22,317 nucleotides of DNA from UBA7803 sp041686955 (GTDB lineage: Bacteria; Pseudomonadota; Gammaproteobacteria; Pseudomonadales; Azotimanducaceae), in the NCBI GenBank assembly GCA_041686955.1, contig JAWLCV010000065.1, positions 1-22,317 on the forward strand, written 5' to 3'. Made by a program: the position numbers and the translations under genes. Positions 8,026-15,412 of this stretch are shown piece after piece; the first letter of the stretch is position 1; each line of letters begins with the position of its first letter. The notes beneath the pieces are model-generated. The model made no database searches. It saw nothing but the letters and a program-made list of their open reading frames with translations, and had not been told where the DNA came from.

Positions 8026-9126
8026 ATGCCCCTGTTCCTCACCTCCCTGACCTTCGATGGCCTCGGAGACTGGCTCGGCGCCCACGCCGGGCCGGGTCCG
8101 GTGGCGGTGATCACCAGCGCGAGCCGGGAGCTTGCCGATGGTGAGGCCATCGTCGAGCCGGCCCTGGCGGCGCTGCAGCCGCTCGGCCGGGTAGTACGTC
8201 GGCTCGACGTGGGCCGGGAGGACGCCGGCGCGCTTTCCGCCGCGGCGGCCGTGGTGATGACGGGGGGCGACCCCTTCGCGCTGCTGGCGGCGCTGGCCGG
8301 ATCCGGGGCAGACGCTCTGCTTCGGGATGCCCACCGCCGGGGAATACCCATCGCCGGTCAGAGTGCCGGCGCCATGGTCTGCGGCCCGAACCTTGCGCCG
8401 GCCCGCATCACCAGCCCGTTCACCGCACCGACGGAGCTGGACCTCGCAGGGCTCGGCCTGATTCATCACCTGGTGCTGCCCCATCAGGATCGCCCCGGCC
8501 GGGCCACGCTGCATCGGCAGGCGGCCCGCGCCGCTCAGCCGACCCCGGCGCTGCTGCCGCTCTGGGACGACGAGGTGCTGCTCGCGGACGACGCCGGGTG
8601 GTGCATCCGCCGGGGCCCTCGCCACACCCGACCAGCCACCCCGGCGGACGCGGGCGCGGTGGCCGCCGTCTACCATGCTGCCGCCCGGAAGGCCTGGGCG
8701 CCGTTCCTCGGCGCCGATCGCCTGGCGCGTGCGGAGCCCGACCCGGACCGCTGGACCGGGCGCATCCGTGACGCCGGCGAACGGTTCCTGGTCACCGAGG
8801 ATTCGGACGGTATCACCGGTTTCGTGCTGTGGGGCCCGGACCCGGACGCCGGTTGCGGCGAGATCGCCCTGCTCTACACCCACCCCCGCACCTGGGGCGA
8901 CGGCAGCGGCCGCCGGCTGCTGGAGCGGGCCACCTGGTCGCTGTGGTGCGAAGGCCATGAGCGGGCGGCATTGTGGACCGAGGAGCGCAACGAACGGGCA
9001 CTTGCCGTCTACCGCGCCAACGGCTGGCGGCTCGAGGGCGCGAGCCGGGAGCGGGAGTATCTCGGGGTCCCCATCCGCGAGCTGCGCCACGTGCTCGACC
9101 TTTCCGAGCACGCCGGGGGACGTTGA
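8026..9126 (+). CDS. S51 peptidase (PepE/cyanophycinase-like) fused to GNAT acetyltransferase
   Basis: Seen: 366 residues in two parts. Residues 1-197 resemble the S51 serine peptidase fold: TGGDPF (79-84) and the nucleophile elbow GQSAGAMV with Ser113, then LPHQDRPGR with His153. Residues 200-350 form a GNAT domain: IALLYTHPRTWGDGSGRRLL (280-299) fits the acetyl-CoA-binding motif A (a G-x-G/A-type loop), followed by ALAVYRANGW (325-334), the usual end of such domains. The ATG at 8026, 18 bases after the large-subunit stop, fits the start of the peptidase fold; the same frame is open far upstream only as a high-GC shadow. Known: S51 enzymes cleave Asp dipeptides or cyanophycin; GNATs acetylate amines. 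Inference: the fusion may process and acetylate a peptide or amino-acid product. It may be the third gene of the hydroxylase operon. Confidence 0.85.
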   Translation: MPLFLTSLTFDGLGDWLGAHAGPGPVAVITSASRELADGEAIVEPALAALQPLGRVVRRLDVGREDAGALSAAAAVVMTGGDPFALLAALAGSGADALLRDAHRRGIPIAGQSAGAMVCGPNLAPARITSPFTAPTELDLAGLGLIHHLVLPHQDRPGRATLHRQAARAAQPTPALLPLWDDEVLLADDAGWCIRRGPRHTRPATPADAGAVAAVYHAAARKAWAPFLGADRLARAEPDPDRWTGRIRDAGERFLVTEDSDGITGFVLWGPDPDAGCGEIALLYTHPRTWGDGSGRRLLERATWSLWCEGHERAALWTEERNERALAVYRANGWRLEGASREREYLGVPIRELRHVLDLSEHAGGR

Positions 9127-9135
9127 CGCCAGCGC

Positions 9136-10164
9136 CTAGCGGGGCCGCCTGCCAGCCGCGGCGGCCATCACGGCACCCGTGAGCAACGCAAGCGCGGCGG
9201 CGGCGAGCCAGGGCCGGTGCCGGGTCGCCCAGAGCTGCACGCTCGCGCCGTGGGACTCGGCCCCGAAACGGCCACGCGCCCCCTTCTCGCCGGGGACGCT
9301 CTGCCAGAGATTGTCCGGCCGCTCCGGAATCTCCGGCTCGTCCGTCTGCTGCCCTTCGACGGCGGTTCGTGCGAGCAGCCTGGTCACCAGCCCCGGGGCG
9401 AAGCGATTGCCCCAGACGGTCAAGAGGGTGGAACCCCCCACCAACACCTCGCGCCGGCGCGCGGTGGCGGCCCAGACGATGGCGTCCGCCACCATTTCCG
9501 GCTGGAACACCGGCGCCATGGGCCGGGGCCGCCGGGGCATCTTGTTGCGGGCCCAGTCGAACTGGGGCGTGTTCACGGCGGGCAGCGACACGGTGGTCAC
9601 GTGAACGGCGCTGCCGTCGGCGGCGAGCTCGGCGCGCAACGCTTCGGTGAACCCCTGAATGGCGTGCTTGGCACCGCAATAGGCGGCCTGCAGCGGTATG
9701 CCCCGGTAGGCGAGCGCGGAGCCCACCTGGACGATGCAGCCGCGGCCGCGGCCGCCGTCCCGGGGCAGCATCCGCGCCAGCGCCGCCCGGGCGCCGTTGA
9801 CGTTGCCCAGGTACGTCACCTCGGTCACCCGCTTATACTCGTCCGGGCTCACCTGGGGAAACCGCCCGAGGATGGTGACCATGGCGTTGTTGACCCAGAC
9901 GTCGATGGGGCCGAGAGCCGCCTCTACGGCGGCGGCCGCCGCCTCCACGGCGTCGGGGTCCGCCACATCCGCCGGCGCCACCACGGCCCGGCTGCCCAGG
10001 GCTTCCACCTCCGCGCGCGCCGCCTCGAGGCGCTGACGATCGCGCGCCACCAGGCCGATCGAGGCGCCTTCACGGGCGAACGCCCGCGCCGTGGCGCGGC
10101 CCACTCCGGCGGACGCTCCCGTGACCACCACCACCTTGCCGGCGAGTTCATGGTTCCCGGTCAT
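9136..10164 (-). CDS. Short-chain dehydrogenase/reductase with C-terminal membrane anchor
   Basis: NAD(P)-dependent oxidoreductase. Seen: 342 residues from an ATG preceded by GGGAGGG. Cofactor motif TGASAGVG (15-22), NNAM (92-95) and the catalytic Ser149, Tyr162, Lys166 are all present, ending the SDR fold near residue 250. The C-terminal extension is polar and then hydrophobic: PWLAAAALALLTGAVMAAAA (318-337), followed by basic GRRPR. This predicts a single tail-anchor helix, catalytic domain inside. Known: this extended group is commonly annotated only as SDR family oxidoreductase. It is the last gene of the leftward run with the ThDP enzyme 29 bases upstream, and its stop is 9 bases from that of the converging S51-GNAT gene. 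Substrate unknown. Confidence 0.92.
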   Translation of the reverse strand: MTGNHELAGKVVVVTGASAGVGRATARAFAREGASIGLVARDRQRLEAARAEVEALGSRAVVAPADVADPDAVEAAAAAVEAALGPIDVWVNNAMVTILGRFPQVSPDEYKRVTEVTYLGNVNGARAALARMLPRDGGRGRGCIVQVGSALAYRGIPLQAAYCGAKHAIQGFTEALRAELAADGSAVHVTTVSLPAVNTPQFDWARNKMPRRPRPMAPVFQPEMVADAIVWAATARRREVLVGGSTLLTVWGNRFAPGLVTRLLARTAVEGQQTDEPEIPERPDNLWQSVPGEKGARGRFGAESHGASVQLWATRHRPWLAAAALALLTGAVMAAAAGRRPR

Positions 10165-10193
10165 GACTGGCCCTCCCGACACCGGCGCGTCGC

Positions 10194-11981
10194 TCAGCGG
10201 CTCGGCGCGAAGTTCTTCATGAACTGCTTCACCGTCGTCTTGACGACGCCGTAAGCCTCGGGGTCGCCGTGAAGCAGCGCCGACATGTAGGCTCGCGCCT
10301 GCTCCACCTTGAGGTGCGGGGGAATGGGCGGCACCTTCGGGTCGGTGTGCGCGTCGATCACCACCGGCTTGTCGGCGGCCAGCGCCCGGTCCCAGGCACC
10401 GGCCACGGCGCCGGTTTCCGTCACCTCGATGCCGTCCAGCCCGATCAGCTCCGCGAAGCGCGCGTAGGGAAAATCCGGCAGGTTCTGCGAGCCCTCGAAC
10501 TTCGGATCCCCCGCCAGGGCCCGCTGCTCCCACGTCACCTGGTTCAGATCCCGATTGTTCAGCACCAGCACCACCAGGGCGGGGTTGCGCCACTGGCGCC
10601 AGTACTTGGCCACGGTGATCAGCTCGTTCAGGCCGTTCATCTGCATGGCGCCGTCGCCTACCAGGGCGATGACCGGGCGGTCCGGATGGGCGAACTTGGC
10701 CGCGATGGCGTACGGCACGCCGCACCCCATGGTGGCGAGCCCGCCGGACAGCGATGCCATCATGCCCCGGCGGAGCTTCAGGTCGCGGGCGAACCAGTTG
10801 GCCGCGGAGCCCGAGTCACAGGTGATGATGCAGTCATCGGGCAGCCGGGGGGAAAGCTCGTAGAACACCCGCTGGGGGTTGATGGGGTCGGCGTCGCTCA
10901 TGGCCCGGGCTTCGACGATCTCGTGCCAGTCCCGCACCTCCTCCTCTATGTGCTCGCGCCAGCTCCGGTCCTGCTTCCGCTCGAGGTAGGGTACCAGGGC
11001 CCGAAGCGTCGCCGCCGAATCCCCCACCAGGTTCACCTCCATGGGGTAACGCATGCCGAGGTTGCGGCCGTCGATGTCGATCTGCACGCCTCGGGCCCGG
11101 CCCTCCTCCGGGAGGAACTCGGAGTAGGGAAATGTGGAGCCGACCATGAGCAGGGTGTCGCAGCCGGTCATGAGCTCCCAGCTGGGGTTGGTGCCGAGAA
11201 GCCCGATGCTGCCGGTGACGAACGGCACGTCGTCGGGCGGGGACGCGCGGCCGAGCAGCGCCTTGGCGATGCCGGCGCCGAGAAGCTCGGCCACCTCGAG
11301 CACCTCGTCGGTGGCCTGGAGCGCGCCGGCGCCCACCAGCATGGCCACCCGCTTGCCGTCGTTCAGCACCGCGGCCGCGCGCCGCAGGTCCTCCTCCCGG
11401 GGCAGCACCACCGGGGGCTGGTAGCCGATGCCGGAATGCACGGTGCCGTGGGCGCGCGGCGGCTTCTCCACCGCCTGCATCTGCTGCAGGTCCTGGGGAA
11501 AGATCAGACAGACCGGCGTGCGCTGATCCATGGCCACGCGCATGCCCCGGTCCACGAGATGGCGCACCTGGGCCGGACTGGTGGCGAGATGCACGTACTC
11601 GTGGGCGACGTCCTTGAACAGCGACGCCAGGTCCACCTCCTGCTGGTAGTCGCCGCCGAGGGCGTCCCGGGCCTGCTGACCGACGATGGCCAGCACCGGC
11701 TGATGATCCTTCTTGGCGTCGTACAGGCCATTCAGCAGATGGATGGCGCCGGGGCCGGACGTGGCCATGCACACGCCCACCTCGCCGGTGAACTTGGCGT
11801 GCCCGCAGGCCATGAACGCCGCCATCTCCTCGTGGCGCACCTGCACGAACTGCACCTTCTCCTCGGCCCGGTCCATGGCGCCCATGAGCCCGTTGATACC
11901 GTCGCCCGGGTAGCCGTAGATGCGCCGCACGCCCCACTGATGCAGGCGCTCGACCACAAAATCGCTGACGGTATCCGCCAT
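10194..11981 (-). CDS. Thiamine-diphosphate enzyme of the pyruvate oxidase (PoxB/YdaP) group
   Basis: Seen: 595 residues with the three-domain ThDP layout. The N-terminal pyrimidine-binding domain has the activating glutamate in RHEEMAAF (49-56) and GPGAIHLLNGLYDAK (77-91). The central domain contains GSIGLLGTNPSWELM (257-271) and TLLMVGSTFPYSEF. The C-terminal cofactor domain has GDGAMQMNGLNEL (442-454) and the closing NN at 475-476. Known: relatives decarboxylate pyruvate to acetate plus CO2, passing electrons to quinone or oxygen; the plain annotation is thiamine-pyrophosphate-requiring protein. The gap between GDG and NN is about five residues longer than in E. coli PoxB. A C-terminal lipid-binding helix like that of PoxB is not obvious. 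ATG with GGAGGACAGGAG ahead. It lies between the phosphatase and SDR genes, 52 and 29 bases away, in one likely operon. Confidence 0.92.
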   Translation of the reverse strand: MADTVSDFVVERLHQWGVRRIYGYPGDGINGLMGAMDRAEEKVQFVQVRHEEMAAFMACGHAKFTGEVGVCMATSGPGAIHLLNGLYDAKKDHQPVLAIVGQQARDALGGDYQQEVDLASLFKDVAHEYVHLATSPAQVRHLVDRGMRVAMDQRTPVCLIFPQDLQQMQAVEKPPRAHGTVHSGIGYQPPVVLPREEDLRRAAAVLNDGKRVAMLVGAGALQATDEVLEVAELLGAGIAKALLGRASPPDDVPFVTGSIGLLGTNPSWELMTGCDTLLMVGSTFPYSEFLPEEGRARGVQIDIDGRNLGMRYPMEVNLVGDSAATLRALVPYLERKQDRSWREHIEEEVRDWHEIVEARAMSDADPINPQRVFYELSPRLPDDCIITCDSGSAANWFARDLKLRRGMMASLSGGLATMGCGVPYAIAAKFAHPDRPVIALVGDGAMQMNGLNELITVAKYWRQWRNPALVVLVLNNRDLNQVTWEQRALAGDPKFEGSQNLPDFPYARFAELIGLDGIEVTETGAVAGAWDRALAADKPVVIDAHTDPKVPPIPPHLKVEQARAYMSALLHGDPEAYGVVKTTVKQFMKNFAPSR

Positions 11982-12033
11982 GGCTCCTGTCCTCCGTTGC
12001 CGGCGGCAGCCATGCGAAATGTCTGCCAGGCGC

Positions 12034-13605
12034 TCAGGGCACCTGGTAGAGCTGGCTGATCATGCTTGTGGGAGTCGTGCCGGGATCGCTCCGGGCGCCA
12101 CAGTCGATGGGCGGCGAGCGGAACAGGCACAGCGGCTCGCTGCGGCGGTGGGAATAGAGGTAGAAGCGCATCCACGGCGGATCGGCGGCGGAACGGCGGG
12201 TGAGCTCGACGATGCCGAAATTGAGCCGGCCGCAGGGATTGCGCCGCGCGCCCGGCTCGCCGCGGGTGAGGACCAGATCCCCCGCCAGCAGCCCGCCCGT
12301 CTCCACGCGCCGGTTGGCGCGCATGATTCCGGCCGACAGGCTCTGGACGTAGCGGCCGGTGTCGTGGGTGATGCCGCTCGAGACGAACTGGTACAGGGTG
12401 GGGGGCGCGTCGCGCCAGCGGATCTGGTGCAGGCAGCCGATGTGGATGTCCCCGGAGAGCAGCACGATGTGCTGGTCCGGGTAGGTCTGCTGATGCTGAT
12501 GCAGCAGCCGCAGAAGCTCGTCCCGGTCGGCCTGATGCCCCCGGCTCGACCAGCGATCCGAGAAGTCCTCGCCGTCCGGCGTGATCCATGCGGCCAGCCG
12601 GGTGAGACCGCCGGGCAGATGAACCAGGGGCACGGAGAGCACCACGAACAGCACCCGCTTGTCGTGCTGGACCTCGAGGAACGAGCGGAATGCCTGGACC
12701 TGCGCCGGCGACACCACCCGTGGCTCCTCACCCACGCGCCGGTTCGACCGCAGGTCCATCACGTAGGTGGCGGTATCGCCCAGCTCGATCTCGTAGTCCA
12801 TGTGTTCCGGCAGCGCCGCGGCGTTGTCGCGCACGTGGGTGCCCTGGTAGTCGAGGAACGCTCGGAACGCGCCGTGGCGAAAGTCCTGCCAATGCGGCTC
12901 CTGGTGCTCGGCCGCCGAGCCCCAGTTGTCGACGATCTCGTGGTCGTCGAGGATCGGGTAACACGGGTAGTGGGAAAGCAGCTTCCGCCAGCCGGGGATC
13001 GCCCAGAAGTGCCGGTAGCGGCGATGGAACAGGGCCCGCACCTCCTCCTCGGTACAGTCGAGGATGGTTTCGCGGCCCCGGGGCGCCACCGCCCGGAAGT
13101 GGGACCGGTCGAACAGCGACAGCCGCGGCGGGCGGTCCGCATAGAGCTGATCCCCGGCGAGCACCACCTGGCGCACGTCGTGCTGGCGGAACGCCTGCCA
13201 CGCCGCCTCCAGCATGGGCTCCGTGTGATGCGCCACCCGCCCCCGGCCATTGAACGGCTGGTGACAGCTCATGAGCGCGATGGAAAACCGCAGCGGTATA
13301 TCTTTCCCGTCGTCGGGTGCGGTGTAGAACGAGCCGGTAGCCACCTGCTCGCCGCTTTCCCGATACAGCGCGATGCGGTAGCGCATGTCCGGCTCCAGGC
13401 CCTCGGTGACGACCATGCCGCCGGTGAGGTCCGGGCTGCTGCGGTCGATGCGCATGAGCCCGTGGCGAACGGGCCCGCCGAAGCGGGCCGAGGTCCAACG
13501 CAGCAGATAGCGGCCGGGGCGGTCCACCCGGACCCAGATGCGCGCGGAACGCTCGGTGACCGCGCCGATGGCCAGCATGTTGTCCAGCGGGGTGTTCTTG
13601 AACAT
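12034..13605 (-). CDS. PhoD-like alkaline phosphatase family protein
   Basis: Metal-dependent phosphodiesterase/phosphomonoesterase. Seen: 523 residues beginning MFKNTPLDNM. An N-terminal beta-sandwich-like domain (about 8-98, with AIGAVTERSARIWVRV) precedes the metallophosphatase core: SCHQPF (113-118), AGDQLYAD (150-157), LDDHEIVDNWG (219-229) and LSGDIHIG (383-390). These are the metal-binding positions of the PhoD family. Odd: no Tat or Sec signal can be seen at this start, although classical PhoD is exported; the longer frame upstream does not add one. So this may be a cytoplasmic branch of the family. Length is normal. First gene of the leftward run with the ThDP enzyme and SDR. No Pho box was recognised upstream. 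Confidence 0.92.
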   Translation of the reverse strand: MFKNTPLDNMLAIGAVTERSARIWVRVDRPGRYLLRWTSARFGGPVRHGLMRIDRSSPDLTGGMVVTEGLEPDMRYRIALYRESGEQVATGSFYTAPDDGKDIPLRFSIALMSCHQPFNGRGRVAHHTEPMLEAAWQAFRQHDVRQVVLAGDQLYADRPPRLSLFDRSHFRAVAPRGRETILDCTEEEVRALFHRRYRHFWAIPGWRKLLSHYPCYPILDDHEIVDNWGSAAEHQEPHWQDFRHGAFRAFLDYQGTHVRDNAAALPEHMDYEIELGDTATYVMDLRSNRRVGEEPRVVSPAQVQAFRSFLEVQHDKRVLFVVLSVPLVHLPGGLTRLAAWITPDGEDFSDRWSSRGHQADRDELLRLLHQHQQTYPDQHIVLLSGDIHIGCLHQIRWRDAPPTLYQFVSSGITHDTGRYVQSLSAGIMRANRRVETGGLLAGDLVLTRGEPGARRNPCGRLNFGIVELTRRSAADPPWMRFYLYSHRRSEPLCLFRSPPIDCGARSDPGTTPTSMISQLYQVP

Positions 13606-13731
13606 CCGCCATGCGCCGCCGTGGGGACGGAGGCCTATGCACGGTTCGTGCCGCGGCCCCCGGGGGCTTGGCCGCCGCCCGGCGGATCTGTCATGCTCGC
13701 CCGACTCGGCCACGAGCACATGGAGTTCGCC
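13606..13731. promoter_or_regulatory. Divergent intergenic region with two palindromes
   Basis: This region serves the phosphatase operon (leftward) and the DUF1232 gene (rightward). GCACG-GTT-CGTGC (13639-13651) and GCCCCCGGGGGC (13656-13667) are perfect inverted repeats five bases apart, placed where an operator or a transcript hairpin could act. No convincing -35/-10 pair is visible on either strand; CATAGG read leftward is the best weak -10. Confidence 0.3.
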
Positions 13732-14106
13732 GTGATCCCGAAGCACATCGACATCGAGCAGGCACGCCGCGACGAGGCCACAGTCGCCCGCGGCTTCTGG
13801 CCCAAGTTCCGCCGGGTGGCCGCCCGCCTACCCTTCGCAGAGGACCTGCTGGCCGCCTACTACGCGGCCACCGACCGCCGCACCCCGCGCTCGGTGCGGG
13901 CCGTGCTGCTGGGAGCGCTCGCCTACTTCGTCCTGCCCACCGACGCCATCCCCGACATCGCGCCCCTGCTCGGCTTCACCGACGACGCCGCGGTGCTGGC
14001 GGCGGCGCTGAAGACCCTGGCGCGGCACATCCGTCCGGACCACCACCGCCGGGCGCAGCAGACCCTCGCCCACGCCCGGGAGGCGGATCGAGGCGACCTC
14101 GCCTGA
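13732..14106 (+). CDS. YkvA family (DUF1232) small membrane protein
   Basis: Seen: 124 residues from the GTG at 13732, which has GGAG six bases ahead; in-frame ATGs at 13693 and 13720 are alternatives adding 13 or 4 residues. The family core is RSVRAVLLGALAYFVLPTDAIPDIAPLLGFTDDAAVL, with the typical PTDAIPD turn between two hydrophobic stretches. Flanks are basic and helical. Known: DUF1232/YkvA proteins are widespread, usually 100-150 residues, and have no settled function. It is divergent from the phosphatase and ends about 80 bases before tRNA-Arg, which has its own promoter. Confidence 0.85.
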   Translation: MIPKHIDIEQARRDEATVARGFWPKFRRVAARLPFAEDLLAAYYAATDRRTPRSVRAVLLGALAYFVLPTDAIPDIAPLLGFTDDAAVLAAALKTLARHIRPDHHRRAQQTLAHAREADRGDLA

Positions 14107-14147
14107 ACCAGGCTTCGAGCGGGCTGGAGTTGCGGCCGCGGAGCCCG

Positions 14148-14180
14148 TAGAATTGCCGCCCCGATTCGCCGACGAATCGG
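14148..14180 (+). promoter_or_regulatory. tRNA-Arg promoter -10 and perfect leader hairpin
   Basis: TAGAAT (14148-14153) predicts a start near 14160. Directly there, CCGATTCG (14161-14168), loop CCGA, CGAATCGG (14173-14180) form a perfect 8-bp hairpin with a tetraloop, 7 bases before the tRNA. It would be the 5' end of the precursor. It lacks a T-run, so it is not a normal terminator of the upstream gene. Confidence 0.5.
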
Positions 14181-14187
14181 TCCCCAC

Positions 14188-14264
<77 letters not shown>

Positions 14265-14408
14265 GCAACGTACTGATTTTAACTAGTTTTTTCTCAAGAG
14301 TTTCTGGTAACGAAATCAGCCGGAATCGCCCAAACCTCTTTTCAGCCCACTTCTAGCCACCAGCGCGGTCGCCGAATCCCTGGTCGAGAGGTGCTCAGCA
14401 GGGAGATT

Positions 14409-14436
14409 TTGACAAAACCTAGAATTTGGGTAGAGT
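14409..14436 (+). promoter_or_regulatory. Promoter of the winged-helix/nucleotidyltransferase pair
   Basis: A perfect -35 TTGACA (14409-14414), 16-base spacer and -10 TAGAGT (14431-14436) predict a start near 14443. The first palindrome of the operator array fills the spacer, so a bound repressor would block RNA polymerase. The leader to the ATG is about 32 bases and has no clear Shine-Dalgarno. Confidence 0.65.
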
Positions 14437-14473
14437 TACCTAATTTTTAGGTAGGACCACCTAGAATCTAGGT
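14417..14473 (+). promoter_or_regulatory. Three 15-bp operator palindromes at 21-bp spacing
   Basis: Site 1, 14417-14431, ACCTAGAATTTGGGT (imperfect). Site 2, 14438-14452, ACCTAATTTTTAGGT (perfect 6-bp arms). Site 3, 14459-14473, ACCTAGAATCTAGGT (perfect 7-bp arms). Centres are 14424, 14445 and 14466, exactly two helical turns apart, so dimers would sit on one face of the DNA. Site 3 ends two bases before the ATG. The next gene encodes a DNA-binding protein, so autorepression is the natural reading. Confidence 0.8.
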
Positions 14474-14474
14474 A

Positions 14475-14831
14475 ATGGATCAATACATCTCCACTCCCGC
14501 CCTAGAGGCAATCTTCTCCAGCAAGGGAGCTGAAAGAGTCTTGCTGTATCTCCAGAACTATGGGGAAGGTTACGCAAAGGCAATTGCCGACACCTTCGGC
14601 ATGTCGGTCAGCCAAGTTCAGAATCAGCTGCAGAAGTTTGAGGCCGCAGGAGTCCTGGTCAGCCGGCCCGTGGGATCCGCGCGCATCTATTACTGGAATC
14701 AACGGAACCCAACCGTCGGGCATTTGAGAGAGTTTCTCCAGCGCGCACTCGATGATCTTCCTAACGAGACAATCCAGACATACTTTCGACAACGACGTAG
14801 GCCACGAAGACCGGCCAAGCGACTAACCTAG
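14475..14831 (+). CDS. Small winged-helix DNA-binding protein, likely autorepressor and antitoxin partner
   Basis: Seen: 118 residues. A helix-turn-helix with wing spans about 15-75: ERVLLYLQNYGEG (20-32) is the first helix, AKAIADTFGMSVSQVQNQLQ (34-53) the HTH proper, and GVLVSRPVGSARIYYWN (59-75) the beta wing. This resembles ArsR/MarR-like folds but no metal-binding Cys motif is present. The C-terminus is strongly basic (RQRRRPRRPAKR). ATG is preceded by three palindromes overlapping promoter and start codon. The nucleotidyltransferase gene starts 9 bases after its stop. Known: in AbiE systems a winged-helix antitoxin represses its own operon through inverted repeats and is paired with a nucleotidyltransferase toxin; AbiEi is larger than this, so homology is not shown. 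Codon use and GC differ from the neighbours, suggesting transfer. Confidence 0.82.
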   Translation: MDQYISTPALEAIFSSKGAERVLLYLQNYGEGYAKAIADTFGMSVSQVQNQLQKFEAAGVLVSRPVGSARIYYWNQRNPTVGHLREFLQRALDDLPNETIQTYFRQRRRPRRPAKRLT

Positions 14832-14840
14832 CTTCGAGCC

Positions 14841-15395
14841 ATGCCCGAAATCACCAGAGAGACCTCTCTCGTAGAACTGGCTGCAATCGTTTCTGAAGCC
14901 TTGACGGGCGCCGGGATTACGGCCGTCCTATCCGGCGGAGGGGCTGTCTCTGCCTATACCGAGAACAAATACGAATCCGTGGATCTCGACTTCGTTACCG
15001 CCGCCGGCGTGAAGGAAATTGGCAAAGCGCTCTCGCCACTTGGCTTTACTCAAGGTGCTGTGGGCCGCGCTCGCTACTTCGAGCATCCTCATTGCAATTG
15101 GTATGTGGAATTTCCACCTGCACCACTTGCCGTGGGCAGCCAACAAATCCGTGACGGAGAGTGGGTCCAACTCGACACACCATACGGTGTAGTCCAGGTC
15201 CTGAGCCCGACGCAAATCATCATGGATAGACTTGCCGCGTATTTCTGGTGGGACGACCAACAGTCGTTAGATCAAGCCGTCATGATTGCAGAGCACCAGG
15301 ATGTGGTGTGGGAAGACCTAGAGGAATGGGCTAGTCACGAATCACCGCCCGAAGGCAAGCTGGAGAGATTCAAAAAACGGGTAGGTCGCGCGTAA
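14841..15395 (+). CDS. Nucleotidyltransferase-fold protein, possible toxin (AbiEii/MNT-like)
   Basis: Seen: 184 residues. The polymerase-beta-type nucleotidyltransferase signature is present: AVLSGGGAVSAYT (28-40) supplies the GG/GS turn, and ESVDLDFV (45-52) the two metal-binding aspartates Asp48 and Asp50; Glu90 in WYVEFPP may be the third carboxylate. LSPTQIIMDRLAAYFWWDDQ (121-140) resembles the helical segment after the core in AbiEii/DUF6036-type proteins. Known: this superfamily transfers nucleotides to RNA, proteins or antibiotics, and members paired with small DNA-binding or HEPN proteins act as toxins or antitoxins. Inference: second gene of an autoregulated two-gene module at a tRNA. 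Weak ribosome site, so translation is probably coupled to the gene upstream. The stop codon is one base before the right att-like repeat. Confidence 0.8.
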   Translation: MPEITRETSLVELAAIVSEALTGAGITAVLSGGGAVSAYTENKYESVDLDFVTAAGVKEIGKALSPLGFTQGAVGRARYFEHPHCNWYVEFPPAPLAVGSQQIRDGEWVQLDTPYGVVQVLSPTQIIMDRLAAYFWWDDQQSLDQAVMIAEHQDVVWEDLEEWASHESPPEGKLERFKKRVGRA

Positions 15396-15396
15396 A

Positions 15397-15412
15397 TCAG
15401 GCGCGCCAGTAA
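15397..15412 (+). repeat. Right att-like direct repeat
   Basis: TCAGGCGCGCCAGTAA repeats the tRNA-Arg 3' end (14253-14268) with two mismatches and begins one base after the nucleotidyltransferase stop codon. The 8-base core GGCGCGCC also occurs by itself at 21649-21656, so the exact core alone is weak evidence; the wider match and position are what count. Confidence 0.5.

Larger units (their letters stand above)
14269..15412. mobile_element. Candidate 1.1-kb mini-island at tRNA-Arg without integrase
   Basis: Bounded by the two att-like repeats, with visibly lower GC and different codon use from the roughly 70% GC surroundings. It holds only a winged-helix gene and a nucleotidyltransferase gene with an operator-rich promoter. 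The first 140 bases (14269-14408) show no gene; AACTAGTTTTTT at about 14281-14292 could be a weak terminator for the tRNA but its stem is only four bases without a loop. No integrase, transposase or inverted ends were seen, so it would be non-autonomous or a deletion remnant. The foreign composition may continue through the cupin gene to about 15810. Confidence 0.5.

Noticed and set aside
14281..14292. AACTAGTTTTTT as intrinsic terminator of tRNA-Arg
   Set aside because: The stem would be four bases with no loop; too weak to call, though the T-run could assist.
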